NCBI GenBank assembly: GCA_019095985.1 | Contig: CM032665.1 | Location: 43,421,547 to 43,485,546 of the forward strand | From: Streblospio benedicti | Taxonomy: Eukaryota > Annelida > Polychaeta > Spionida > Spionidae | Direction: 5' to 3' | DNA length: 64,000 bases | In this document: piece by piece, positions 23,399-34,439 of the stretch | Position numbering within the stretch: the stretch's first letter is position 1 | Layout of the letters: the number at the start of each line of letters is the position of its first letter | Program-made: the position numbers and the translations under genes | Notes under the pieces: model-generated | Told to the model about the DNA's origin: nothing | Databases searched by the model: none | The model's input: only the letters and a program-made list of their open reading frames with translations

Positions 23399-24193
23399 GA
23401 CTACAAAGCCACTGAATAATTCACACACAAATTATCTCCACGTACGAATCAATTGTCCACTCAATGGTCATCGTGGTCACCTGTGTATTACTGAGCACTG
23501 ACCATCGCCGGAGTTCACACGCCGAGTGGTCATCTTTGTTGACTCACCTCACTGACCAAACAGTGACCATTCAGAGCGGTCAAACAATGGCTACTAATTA
23601 GCGTTAATCTAAGATAAACATTAGCCGCATACATTAACGTCAACAGTGGAACTAACAAATCACACCTCCTATGTCGAATCTCGTTCTCGATGTTGCTTAT
23701 CTCTGATGTTTTGTTTTCTCGAGGTTGGATTCATTTTGTTCAATTCTATCATATTTGGTTATGTCAAATATTATTGAGAATTATTTTTTCGTGTATAGGT
23801 TTATTTGATATGGACATTTTTCTTTCTAAATACATTGACAATATAAAGTAAAATGCAAGTTATTCTTGTTTAATTTCATTTGTAATGAAAGAACATTTTC
23901 TGAAATCCTAAAAAACAAACATTATGCTAATAAATATTTACTGAATCAATGTTTCTTTTTATCCTGCTACATTGCCATGCATTATCAATGTTTATGTCCA
24001 TCGCATTTAATGAGAACTGAATCTACATACAGTGTTATCATGTGCAAAAAGATAGAATAAAGTCATAAAAAATCCATGTGCATTCCTCTATTAAAATGTT
24101 ATTATCACTCTAGCTCACCCCTAAAATTATTTTGTCTTATTTGAATATCTAGAACCCATTTACAAAAACATTAGACAAAACTGCCGTTTTCTA

Positions 24194-24613
24194 TTATTTT
24201 ATAATTGTTCTTTTTCTAATGACTTTAAAATAATCAATTTCAACAAATGCACATTTTACAGCAGATTTTCTAACTTTTCCTTTTGCAACTGTCTTTACCA
24301 CCCTTCTTGTACCCGCAACCACAGCAGCAGAGTTTGTAACATCCGGATCTTCTACAGAACGAATGTCTTCTATCCCATCAATATCTGATTCATCCTGAAA
24401 ATCATCCGATTCTCCTACCACGGTTTCTTCGTCATCACTCTCCGGGTCCATAGCGGTGTCGAAGTCACTGCCACTGTCACCATGGTGAGGATACAGTGCC
24501 TCTGCAGGCAGGGACAGTATGATGTCCTCCACCTGTTCTCTCAGCGTCTCACACCTAATGTGACTTATGGCGAGAAGAACCATAACAGCTACAAACACTT
24601 TTGGTACCATCAT
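24194..24613 (-). CDS. Secreted acidic-pro/cationic peptide precursor, copy A
   Basis: An intronless 139-residue frame starting at the first ATG of an ATG-ATG pair. Residues 1 to about 21 form a signal peptide (MMVPKVFVAVMVLLAISHIR, then Cys). About 75 residues rich in Asp/Glu follow (SDDEE, DDFQDESD), then a basic C-terminal part starting near NSAAVVAGTRRVVKTVAKGK. Up to KSAVK it matches copy B; after that it is unrelated in sequence but still basic (ends VIRKRTIIK) and includes a Cys. TATAAATA lies about 108 bases upstream and is conserved in copy B. I recognise no family. An antimicrobial-peptide precursor is the best guess from architecture; a matrix or neuropeptide-like precursor is possible. 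Confidence 0.7.
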   Translation of the reverse strand: MMVPKVFVAVMVLLAISHIRCETLREQVEDIILSLPAEALYPHHGDSGSDFDTAMDPESDDEETVVGESDDFQDESDIDGIEDIRSVEDPDVTNSAAVVAGTRRVVKTVAKGKVRKSAVKCAFVEIDYFKVIRKRTIIK

Positions 24614-24720
24614 GCAATTATTTGCAATACACACACTATTCAAGAGTTCTCTTTCCTTTTGAGACAAGTATCCTTGCAGGAAATGTCCTTAGTAAGTTGC
24701 TGCAATGAATGTCTCTGTGA

Positions 24721-24728
24721 TATTTATA
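24721..24728 (-). promoter_or_regulatory. TATA box, copy A
   Basis: TATAAATA on the minus strand, 108 bases before the ATG. The surrounding sequence (ACCACAGTATG before, TCACAGAGA after) is the same in copy B. Confidence 0.6.
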
Positions 24729-25399
24729 CATACTGTGGTAGATGCTCACATCAGACGTTGTTAAACATTCAGTATCATTTACCTAATCATCTACATCAGC
24801 TCGATTAGTGCATATTTTATATATCTCGAATTTACAATCTTTGATAACAACTTTCAATTGTATGTCGAGACACAGGCAGTCAATGAAAAATGATTTTTAT
24901 ACTTCTGTGATTTCATCATTCCAAAGGCAATGCATTATAGGTAAATAATTTATATAGGAAGCTATTTATTGCTGATATTTTGACTTTAAATATGATTCAT
25001 AAATTGTAAACTGTTGATGATAACAGCCTAAATTGTTGTAATAAATGATAAAGTATTCGAAGAGTGGACAGTAAAAATAGCAATAATTGCAATATGCCTG
25101 CATCATCACCGTCTGTAAGCTTTATTGTATATTCATTTGAACGTTTTCGCATGTTTAGTATAGTCTGTATATCAATCATATTGTTTACCCATCATTGGCC
25201 ATTGTCTTAATTTTCACCTCATGTGGAAAATATTTCCTTCTCTCCTCTAACTTAACAATCTGGTGTCTGTTATACTACACGCAATCGTCTGTATATTTAC
25301 TTGGGGCATAACTATCATTATTATACATCTATATAGTGCTTAAAGAGTGTTGGCTCCAGCACAGGACACGCCCACTCCAGACCTAAAACTAGTACAATG

Positions 25400-25575
25400 T
25401 ACAGTAAAACCTCTCAGTTAAGACCTCCCAGTGAGCTAGGCTCAACTTGTCTCCCTAGGGATGTGGTCTCTTTATAAAGGTTCCTGTATGTCTCTTTATG
25501 AAATCTACGAGAAATTGTCTTAGTGTACAGGTGGGCTCTTTATAAAGGTGATCTTTATGCAGAGGTTATACTGTA
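25400..25575. mobile_element. pogo-like MITE, complete
   Basis: TACAGTAAAACCTCTCAGTT to AGAGGTTATACTGTA. Confidence 0.85.
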
Positions 25576-25933
25576 CGTGTTAATGAGAGCCTATTATCCA
25601 CCTGTACACACCATAACACTACATTAGCCTACATCTGTGCATGCACAGCTCTGTTAGACAAGCAGTTATTTGAGATGTGGTACAGGGCCAATGTTAGGCT
25701 AATGATACGTTCTGCAACAAGGCACAGTGTAAATAGGCATTATTAGGCATAGATTATTACGGTAAATATCATTGAACATTCTGTCTACCTGGTATTTATA
25801 GTTATGAATTTCTCGCAACAAGTATACGAACATGCCGTGCAGTGTACTTGCTGCAAATCATTATAAAAATCATTATAACATTTCAAGTTAATTTTACCCT
25901 TTAAAGCCGTATTCTTTTATAGTTAACGTTAAG

Positions 25934-26106
25934 TTAAACCTTTGTATGATTCAGACCAACCGTGCATCTGGCCTCAAGTGGTCTCAATAGAGATGTGGTC
26001 TTTTATTGAGGTTAATGCTATACGAAGGCACGGGACTGTGAAAAATTGTCTGACAGTAGACAATATCTTATATAGATGTGATCATTACTTGGAGGTGCTA
26101 CTGGTT
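25934..26106. mobile_element. pogo-like MITE, diverged
   Basis: AAACCTTTGTATGATTCAGA to GGAGGTGCTACTGG. Confidence 0.65.
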
Positions 26107-26109
26107 GTT

Positions 26110-28060
26110 TAGTCCCATTCAAACACTGTACGGTGCATTTATATTTCACTATACATTCCATTGATGCGAAATAAACCTGCACAACCTAGAGAAACTGGCA
26201 ACATCTGAAATGCTCAAATCTCAAAATCACTTGTAACACATCTCATCTTCTCTCTCAATGTCAGTGTGTGTCCACTCAAACACACCTATTGTACATGGCA
26301 AGCCTTTGTTATTTGTAATTGTATCAACATCTCCGTCCAGTCCATGTTTCCATTGAGTACATCATGGGCATAATTTCCTGTCTCCCTGGTTTACAACTCT
26401 CCTCACGCCAGCGTCGATTCCGTCTTTCACCAGACGAACCTCGACTTCGACAGTACATATCCCAGACGAGCCCCATTTGATACCGTAAAACATTCCCACA
26501 ATTTTGTTCAGTTGTACCAGGCAAACTTACTACCCCTGTTAATAATAATGCATTCTACTTCAGGAAATGAAATATTTGTTTATTTAAAAAGGCGGCATAT
26601 ATATCTAAAAAAGGTGCCATCCCAATTGATATAGTTCCTCTGTAGTAGTAGTCATCAAACAACAATGGCGGCCTCCATTCACAAGTATGTCGCTGACGTC
26701 ACGGAGGATTACGCTCAGCCTACATTGATTGACAGGTTGACGTACAACTCGCCACATAGTCGACATCTTGTGATGGGGCTCACAACTGGAGCATGTCATT
26801 TGGGGCTACCAACTTTTGGTTATTTTCTCCTATGCCGAGAGATTGTATATACTAATTAATTTGTAGTGCGTGTGATTAGGAATTCAACCTACTTCGTGAC
26901 ACACCTGGATTTGATTTTTCTTTTTTCAACATGAAAGGTAGTAGATTCTTTTATTGTAATTTGAAGACAATCCGTATTTTAATAAACAAAAAGCGTAAGA
27001 GAAAGGAGCATAAACATGATAACACTAAACACCTACACGTATCTTACCAATCTACCAGAGCAAAGTTGAGAAATCCAGACAAGAAAGTCATAAATAAGTT
27101 CGTGTCTGTTACACCAGCGCGACCTTGGCGATAAGGAGAATTGAAAGTTTGCGGGTCGTGTTTACTCGAGCGTGACAGTGATGTGACGGGCAGATACTGT
27201 GGATGACAGATTGCGGCCCCTACATTGGTCAAAAAAAGACAGGGCTACACGGCCGTTTTTAGCCATTTTCGCCTGTAAAATTGATACATATGAAAGTCAT
27301 CATCTGTGTATAACAGACACACACCCATATACATGTGGGATATATAGATATATAGATAGTATATTAAAAGGTGACACGGAAGTCTTGCAAAGTGATAGGA
27401 CACTTAATTTTGAACCCCATGTAATGGCTTTTTGTTAGAGCAGTCTTGTTCGTACAATCCATTGACTGGATTTTTACCACATATCACTTTTAATATGCTT
27501 CTACTCCACAACCCATATTGTTCAGTCTTTTACCCACATCCCCACTCCCATACTACCAAAACCCCAGCCCGATTTCCAGCTTGTATGTATATTTCACACA
27601 GTTCAATCGCACAACCCACGGGGCGTTCAATTCTATGGTGATTGTTCGCCTTTTGACTGGCGGATGCAACACTTTTAGCGAAACCAATGGCTGCGATATC
27701 AACAACACCGATAAGATGAAAAACTGGGCCCACTAGATTTATCGTTCTAGCCTTCTGGAAGATTGTTCCGGCTGGCTACACTGGTTTCACGCTAGATGCA
27801 TCAACTCCAGTTCACATATTGGTGCAGAAAACTAACTCGGATCATGATTTCTTGCTTTCTATCACATGGGCATTGCCCATCTCAAGTGAAATCAAGAAGC
27901 TTGCCAAACCAATTTTTTTACTTTTTTATGTTTATGAATGATGTATATCATGCATATTGATGACATTTGGACAATGATAATTGCAATATCTATGTTCATT
28001 GGCATGACAGAACAACCTAAGTCAAACTTTAGAAGAAAAAAAAGATTATTCCATATGACT
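26110..28060. other. No firm gene
   Basis: One ATG in strong context (ACAACAATGGCGGCC, 26665) followed by CTGACGTCAC (CRE-like) opens 64 codons with no recognisable domain; it could be a promoter or first exon but is unsupported. The rest is AT-rich. Confidence 0.3.
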
Positions 28061-28063
28061 TGA

Positions 28064-28213
28064 AGTATAACCTCTCATATAACAGATCACTTCTATAATA
28101 AGACCAGTCCCAAAATGTCATACATGTATTCACCAATACGAACCTCCATAAAGAGACCACCTCTCTATTGACACCACTTGAAACCAGCCTCTGTGCTGTC
28201 TTAACTACTGTAC
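28064..28213. mobile_element. pogo-like MITE
   Basis: GTATAACCTCTCATATAACA at the left; AGAGACCACCTCTCTATTGA inside; weak right end. Confidence 0.7.
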
Positions 28214-28289
28214 CACGCCTGTGAGTTGAGTAAGATCCACCATGGTGTTGACAGGTCTATGGGTGAGTATCGACATAGCTCGTCATGCA

Positions 28290-28400
28290 TGGGGCCGCTT
28301 GCTCATTAGCGTTACTTAATGGGGTGATTAGCACTGTTGATTGGAGCTACACGAGCGAGACGCCATCAATGTGGTGCTAATGTTCATGTCCGCATAGATT
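28290..28400. promoter_or_regulatory. Homeodomain-site-rich islet
   Basis: CATTAGCGTTACTTAATGGG, GGTGATTAGCAC, GCCATCAATG and GTGCTAATG lie in about 90 bases. Candidate enhancer; no coding frame. Confidence 0.35.
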
Positions 28401-28479
28401 AGACACAGGGGAGCTGGGGTGGGCAATATGGAGACTGTGGGAAGTCATTGCAATAGAAGCATGTTTATGAAGAGCATAT

Positions 28480-28605
28480 CACGGTGGAGCAGATCTCAAG
28501 TGGTCTTACTACGGAGGTGGTCTCTTTATAATGCAAGTTTTGAGAATGTTTCATTATAGGGGTGGTTTCCATAGGCAGGTGGTCGTTATGAGAGGTTCTA
28601 CTGTA
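28480..28605. mobile_element. pogo-like MITE, right part
   Basis: Enters at CTCAAGTGGTCTTACTAC and ends GAGGTTCTACTGTA. Confidence 0.7.
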
Positions 28606-28644
28606 TGTGTTCCATATTTTTCATCTTCATTTACCCCTCACTTT

Positions 28645-28756
28645 GTGGTCTCTGTATAGGGTGGTCATCTTTATGGATGATCATTGTTGTCTCTGATGGT
28701 TCTGTTATAGAGGTGGTCTCATTACAGAGGTTATCCTGATTAGAGATTCCACTGTA
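28645..28756. mobile_element. pogo-like MITE, right part
   Basis: GTTATAGAGGTGGTCTCATT to GAGATTCCACTGTA. Confidence 0.7.
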
Positions 28757-28839
28757 CTAAAAGGAAAAGTTGAACAGCCCACAGATCCCACACATCTATA
28801 TGGTACCTGCAGCTATAATAAACAGCCAGTATAATAAAA

Positions 28840-29075
28840 CCTACTGGTATCACGTAGCGCTGACAGAGACGCCCATCAGACGTAACCACACTAACGGGCA
28901 GATTCCCAAGCACGCGCTGCTCTCTGCCGACCCCGCTGCCATTCGCCGGTCGTAGCCCGATTCCTCCGGCCGTAAACCCCCGTGTTCTGGTGGCGAGACG
29001 CTCGTAAACCTGTCACGTGACGCCGGATGTTGCACCTGAGCGCATGCGCGATAACGGGACCGCGCGCATGCGTAG
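28840..29075. promoter_or_regulatory. CpG-rich islet with NRF1-like sites
   Basis: GC-rich block ending with GAGCGCATGCGCGATAAC and CGCGCGCATGCGTAG, two matches to the NRF1-type GCGCATGCGC motif about 22 bases apart. It looks promoter-like, but no transcript start or exon was identified beside it. Confidence 0.35.
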
Positions 29076-29284
29076 TAAAAGAAACGTAATAACGTGATAA
29101 CGTACCAAACGAATGTCGTAAAGGAAATCTACACCAGCTGTTGAGTTGTTCCGGTGGTACTTTGCCAACACTCTTAGATGATGTATGTGATGTTTGATTT
29201 GAAATAATTTCTGTTCATAAGCTCGTCGTGTGCTCATGATGGTGAAGATCGCTAGAACGTATTGTTCACCTACTTATACCGAAT

Positions 29285-29438
29285 TGTAGGACCATGGATC
29301 TCTCTGTTGAAACCATCTCTATGATACTAAGGTCATTTATGATGGTGTTAAAACTTTCATGAAGAGGTCACCTCTCTATTGAGACCAATCGCGACCAGTC
29401 ACATCCCATAGGTAGTATCAATATACATGTTCCACTGT
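29285..29438. mobile_element. pogo-like MITE, diverged
   Basis: AGGTCACCTCTCTATTGAGA inside and ATGTTCCACTGTA at the right. Confidence 0.65.
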
Positions 29439-29644
29439 AATAGCCTCCAAATGTTACGTGAGAGATTCGTAGCTCGCACGTGGGTCAGAACCCAGACGGT
29501 CATGGGCCCATTACAAGAGGGAGCCCCAGGGGCTGATGGGGACCAGATGGCGGCTCAGCGTGCTGGGGTTAATGATCTGGGGTGAGGAGAGAACTCGGCG
29601 TGAGATGTAACGGTGAGTGGTCGTAATAGACAGTTGGTCTCGTC

Positions 29645-29832
29645 ATACAGCAGAACCTCCAAATGAGACCAACTCTACAAGAAGACCGTGTCCCGCTGTG
29701 TCAGTTCTAAATCAACAGACGTAAAAAGACCACTTCTCTACTGAGACCACTTCATGACAGTCCTACTGTTTCGAAAGCAAATTGTGAATATTGGCCAATA
29801 TAGATGTGGCTTTAATTGAATGTTCTACTGTA
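29645..29832. mobile_element. pogo-like MITE, complete
   Basis: TACAGCAGAACCTCCAAATG to AATGTTCTACTGTA. Confidence 0.8.
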
Positions 29833-29987
29833 ACACGATCTCAGTACCTTGAGAATCAACGCTTGCTACTGTAAACCACTGTTATCATACACAATGAATA
29901 TAAACAACAAAACCAAATCATAGCAACGTTACGCCACCTCGACGGGCACCAATAGCTGCCAGGTCCCGCCCCTTCACGCTACATCGC

Positions 29988-30006
29988 CCCCCCCCCCCCC
30001 CCCCCC
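29988..30006. repeat. Poly-C tract
   Basis: A long uninterrupted C homopolymer opening a short GC-rich patch (CCGCCGGCAGCC). Confidence 0.9.
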
Positions 30007-31022
30007 GCCGGCAGCCCCCGGCTTATCAGTGATGGATGTGGCGCCCGGCCGGGGCGGGGAGCGGTGTGTTATCTGGTGGGAGGGGCCGTGTCTGTGAGTG
30101 TCTGCAGAAGATGGAGAGGGTGATCAAGTTATACAGGTGTTTGTGGCTTTCACTCAGAGGGTTGTGCAGAGCAAAGAGTGGCAAACAGTTTAAGATTTAG
30201 ACTCAATGCGTTGAAGTATCAGAACTCTGGGTTGTTTGTTAAGTAATGTTTATTTAGATACCGGTACTTACAATTTGCTACATGTATATGAAAACTACGT
30301 TGTCCGTACCGAGTTTACAACACAACTAGTGTAGAAGTGAATCACAAAATAGTTTATGTGATACATTTCTCATATTATAGTAAATCACCTATTATTTTTT
30401 TTTAAATCTGCATTAAAAAAACAATGCAATGATTATCTAGCTAGACGCTAGGGTTCCAGTGAGAATAATCTAGCAGGTTGTTGGAAACTAGCAGGTGCCG
30501 CACGTTTCTGGCAGGTGCTACTAGCAGGTGCCCCAGGTGCACAGCACAGGTGCTGGCAGCACACGACAAAATGATGAATGACGTAAAAGTTCCAGAATCT
30601 GCTAAGCACCAGTTTCACGCCAACTGCCTGTCATCGCCAGTTTGAATTGAAATTGATTTGAGAAGGCAAAAAATCCTGATGAATTGCAATTTATATTACA
30701 AGTGCCATTAACTTTCAAAAGTAGGTCAGTGATCTATTTTGATAAGTGAGATCAATATCCATCATGCCCTTGTATTATTAATATGCTACTATCGATTGTT
30801 CTGTGAAATAATATACATTTTCTTGAGCCATCCATATTCATATTAATGCTTAAAGCAACACCAATATAAAGATATTTCAACTTGATAGGAAGTGTCTTCT
30901 ATGGTGGCTAAATGGACAATGGGCATAAAGAGCAAGTGTCCACTACAAGTGGTTCAATCTTGGTGAAAGAGACCATTAAAAGGGTTAACCATTCTTCTTT
31001 CAGTATGCCAAACACTTTGCCA

Positions 31023-31313
31023 TACAATGCCATCCAATTAAGAACACCTCCAAATTCAGAACATATTTATGATGCAAACTTTCATAATAGAGAGACCACC
31101 ACGAGACTCCCTAAAGAGACCACTTCAATAGTGAGACCATAAAATCTCTATTCTTCTAATTAACACCACATCTCTAAGGAAACACCTCTATAAGAAGACC
31201 TTTCTCATGGTCCTAAAACCTTCATAAACAGATCACAGTGAGACAGCCTCTTCAATTGAGACCACTTGAGAACAACCCAACAAGGGGGTCCTAGCAAAGA
31301 GGTTCTAACATAG
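31023..31313. mobile_element. pogo-like MITEs, two merged copies
   Basis: The length (about 290 bp) and a repeated CACCTC...GAGACCAC ladder suggest two overlapping insertions; it ends GAGGTTCTAACATA. Confidence 0.6.
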
Positions 31314-32295
31314 GCCATTATATGCTTTAGCCATTCTTCTTGCTGTATAAGAAACACTTTGCCATAGTTTTACACTTGGATACAGCCTCCATTAATAATG
31401 GACGCTCCTTGTATATAATAAATGTAACTCATTCATTACAGGAGATAATTGGGCAGGAATTGTGTGAGAAGTGCTCTTTTACCTAACCTGGGCTAGCGGG
31501 GCCCTAAATCAAGGTCACCCTCGTGCACTCAAACAAAAAACAAACTTGTTTTATTTTGGGCGATATTTACAGACATTTCCATGGAATATAACCGCTGATA
31601 AATAAATAGATGGTTTTGCTTAAACAAAAAAGTTTATATCATTACATACGGTGGCACGGATAGATAACATATATTAAAAACAACTGTATTACATATGACT
31701 TGGTGGCTGGTTAAACATCACATTTCATTAAGTCACATACCTAAAATGTTGAATAAAAATAACTTCCGCCACGTTTTCCACAAAGATAACTTTAATTCTA
31801 TCAACATGAGTTTCGTTTCCAAGCTATTTCCAATGAATAATTGGCGCTTTGATTATAAAGATACAACCATTGACCTTTGTAGTCAGTACAGCCAGTGTAA
31901 CAGTCAGTGTAACAGTCTGTGTAACAATGCTAATAAGGCGAAGTTCACACCTAGACTTGACTGATCTCCACAATAACGGTTTAAACCCTCGTGCACATCA
32001 CACAGGACCGCCATGTTTCATGTATAATATGATCAATAAAATGCATGGTTACTTACATACTTACAGTGGAACCTCTCCATCAAGACAAAAGTTGCGCAAT
32101 TTGTTTCAAAAAGCCTTTGTAACCGTGGTTAAAACTGCCAATTGCAAAGTTGCCTTATGAAGTTGCGCTATTGCAGTGTTCATGCGCCCGAATCAACCAG
32201 GATGTTTTGGGTGCTATATGACACAAGTAGTATTCACGCAGACACAATCTGTCACACTTGACATATATAGCCGACTGCATACAAACTCATACAAA
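31314..32295. other. P450 upstream region
   Basis: AT-rich, with a CAGTGTAACAGTCAGTGTAA mini-repeat near 31890, a lone MITE end (ACAGTGGAACCTCTCCATCA, 32062) and TATATAG at about 32263, some 30 bases before the P450 ATG. Confidence 0.4.
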
Positions 32296-32537
32296 ATGGA
32301 GATAATTTGTTGGATAGTTACCCTTCTAATTATTGACTAACCTTTATCATAACATTCAGCAGGAGGAAGGCCTTAAACCTTCCAGGTCCAATACGTTTAC
32401 CATTAGTGGGGAATTTGCATCAGTTGAACACTACAAAACTTCACGTGTTGCTGTTAGAGTGGACCAGGCGGTACGGTCCTGTGTACCGGGTTTGGTTTGG
32501 ACCCAAACCTGTTGTGATTGTCACTGGCAGCAAGCAG
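32296..32537 (+). CDS. P450 exon 1 (anchor, proline hinge, A-helix/beta-1)
   Basis: The donor is AGCAG|GTAATG in phase 0 after VVIVTGSKQ. The frame reading LNLPGP is closed upstream by a TGA near 32333, while the ATG frame closes at a TAA near 32338. A possible alternative acceptor is CATTCAG at 32353-32359. Confidence 0.7.
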
Positions 32538-34433
32538 GTAATGCTTTGGTTTACTTCAGTTTACTTTAGTGTTGTTAAGTTATTTTAGTCATCCATAATA
32601 GTAACATGATATACATTTACAAAGTAAAAACCCATGGAATTCACTGGATATAGAAAGTACTTTGGCAATATACATGCAAACATAGTATGCCCAGAGTCCC
32701 TTGTTTATAAAAAGTTAAAGCACAATCTCATAAACCTCAACACTTCAACATGTGGGAATAGGAATATATATTCGGTAGTGAATTCTATTAGTGTTCCTGA
32801 CAAATAAAAATATATTGATTGACACTAGCAAATACTAAATGCTCAATATTTATATCCATGGCTGTTCAGGTGCATGAGGTTTTGGTGGAAAAGGGAAAAG
32901 ACTTCAACGCCAAATTGAACTCTTTCATTCTGAGAAAACTTGCTTGTAGTGGAAACAATATATCATTTTCTGATGCTGGTGAAGAGTGGAAAGTACAGAA
33001 AGAAATGTTGCACACAGCACTGAATGTTTACGGCCACGGGTTTGATAAGATAAATCGATTAACTTGCATATCTGTAAACAAATGGATTGATGGAATAAAT
33101 GAATCCTATGATGCCAGTGAAGGGTTGGATATAAGACGCAGTGTGGAAGATGTAACCTTTGACATCATCAATGCTGTTGTCTTGGACGAGTCCATGCATA
33201 CTGGAGAGAATGCATCCCAGCTGAGAAGTTGTGTTGATGAAATGACTTCCTTACTCCATCGCTTCCTTCAGTTTGAGGGCTTCCTTCTGGACACAGTGCC
33301 CATGCTAAGGTTCATGCTTACGTCCATTCCCAGGGACATAGACCAATTTCTTAGCCGTTTGAGAGCATTATATCCAAACCTGAAGCAAAATGAACTAGAC
33401 TCCATGGCTAATGGTGACACAATCGGTAGAGACATTACTTCAAAGCCGGCTTTGTTTTCAAAATTAATACGGTACCAGCTGGAAAACAACAAAGTACAGC
33501 TAGACGGTGATAGAATCATGCTGACTGTCATGGACTCATATTTTGGTGGCATTGCGACAACCAGTGTGTCGTTGGCTTTTCTCTTTCAAATTCTCGCCCA
33601 GAAGAAAGACATTCAAACCACAATTCAGGAGGAAATTGACCGCGTGGTCGGAGATGGGCCGATAGAGTTGAAACACCGAGACCAAATGCCGTATACAAAT
33701 GCAACTTTGCTAGAGATGCTCCGCTTTACATCCATTGGGCCACTGCTGTTCCACCGGACAGCGCGCGATACTTCCATTGATGGGTTCCACGTTCCTGAAG
33801 ATACCGAGGTGTGGATCAATGCTTGGGGCCTTCACCATGATGAGTCTGTGTGGGACCAGCCTTTCCAGTTTCTCCCACAAAGGTAGCATTCACACATGCA
33901 GTAAAACTTCTTTTCACGCCATCCCAGGCCTCAACTGGTCTCGATCATGAGGTGGTCTTAATCTGCAGGTTTGTAGCCATCTCTTGAAGCCTCGAGACAG
34001 TGGAAAGTGGTCTTATTATAGAGATGGTCTCTTTAAAGAGGTGGTCGTAATTGGAGGCTCAATTGTACATTTTTCAAACATCTATAATCCCTGCTTTAAA
34101 CGTACTTTGAGTAAATTTCCATTGAATCATACTCAGACCTCAATGTATGTCCAGTTTTATACCATCATTCCTAGGTTTCTGGACAGCACCGGGGCCGTGG
34201 TTCTGGCTGATCATCCCCACAGGAAGAACCTGGTGGCCTTCGGCACAGGGCCGCGGGTCTGTCCCGCAGAGGCCTTCGCGATGTTCCGCATGTTCCTCCT
34301 ACTCACCACGTTTCTGCAAAAATTCTCGGTTTCTTCAGATGACGACCATCCTCCGTATGATACGAGAGATTTAGATCTAGGCCTAATGCTAGAGCCGCCA
34401 GCGTATAAGCTTAAGCTTCAAGCTAGGGACTAG
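32296..34433 (+). CDS. Cytochrome P450, CYP2-clan (CYP17/CYP1-like), three exons
   Basis: Heme-thiolate monooxygenase of the ER membrane, about 504 residues if joined 32296-32537, 32870-33882 and 34175-34433; introns are GT/AG in consistent phase. Seen in order: hydrophobic start MEIICWIVTLLII, proline hinge LNLPGPIRLPLVGNL, C-helix EEWKVQK (Lys where Arg is usual), I-helix FGGIATTS at about residue 304 (Ala where Asp/Glu is usual), K-helix ExxR as EMLR at about 361, PQRF, and heme loop FGTGPRVCPAE with Cys at about 446 (Ala where the final Gly is usual). The N-terminal anchor and hinge are one base out of frame, so either the start lies elsewhere, the assembly has an error, or the gene is decaying. 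The second intron holds a MITE. The substrate cannot be inferred. Confidence 0.85.
32870..33882 (+). CDS. P450 exon 2 (B-helix to meander)
   Basis: Acceptor GGCTGTTCAG then VHEVLVEKGKDFNAK; donor AAAG|GTAGCA in phase 2. An uninterrupted frame of 1013 bases holds the I- and K-helix signatures. The long undivided exon is unusual beside the many-exon vertebrate CYP17 and CYP2 genes. Confidence 0.9.
33896..34067. mobile_element. pogo-like MITE in P450 intron 2
   Basis: TGCAGTAAAACTTCTTTTCA to GGAGGCTCAATTGTA; it fills more than half of the 292-base intron and starts 14 bases after the splice donor. Confidence 0.75.
34175..34433 (+). CDS. P450 exon 3 (heme-binding loop and C-terminus)
   Basis: Acceptor TTCCTAG; the split Arg codon completes PQRF, then FLDSTGAVVLADHP and the heme loop. 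Stop TAG at 34431. AATAAA occurs at 35165. Confidence 0.9.
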
Positions 34434-34439
34434 ATTATA

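Larger units (their letters stand above)
23399..25109 (-). repeat. Inverted duplication, arm A (1.7 kb)
   Basis: Reverse-complement match to 37589-39321 over the whole length, including the gene, its TATA box and about 0.7 kb beyond the stop codon. Coding sequence is visibly more alike than the flanks. Inner arm ends are about 12.5 kb apart. Confidence 0.9.

Noticed and set aside
24482-24808. 108-codon plus-strand frame over peptide copy A (and its counterpart at 37922-38227)
   Set aside because: Antisense to the secreted-peptide gene and its promoter. Its conservation follows from the duplicated DNA.
26665-26859. 64-codon frame with a strong start context
   Set aside because: No recognisable domain or conserved partner. 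Mentioned in the regional entry as a possible promoter but not called a gene.
33268-33552. Antisense frame in P450 exon 2
   Set aside because: Shadow of the real coding strand; no domain.
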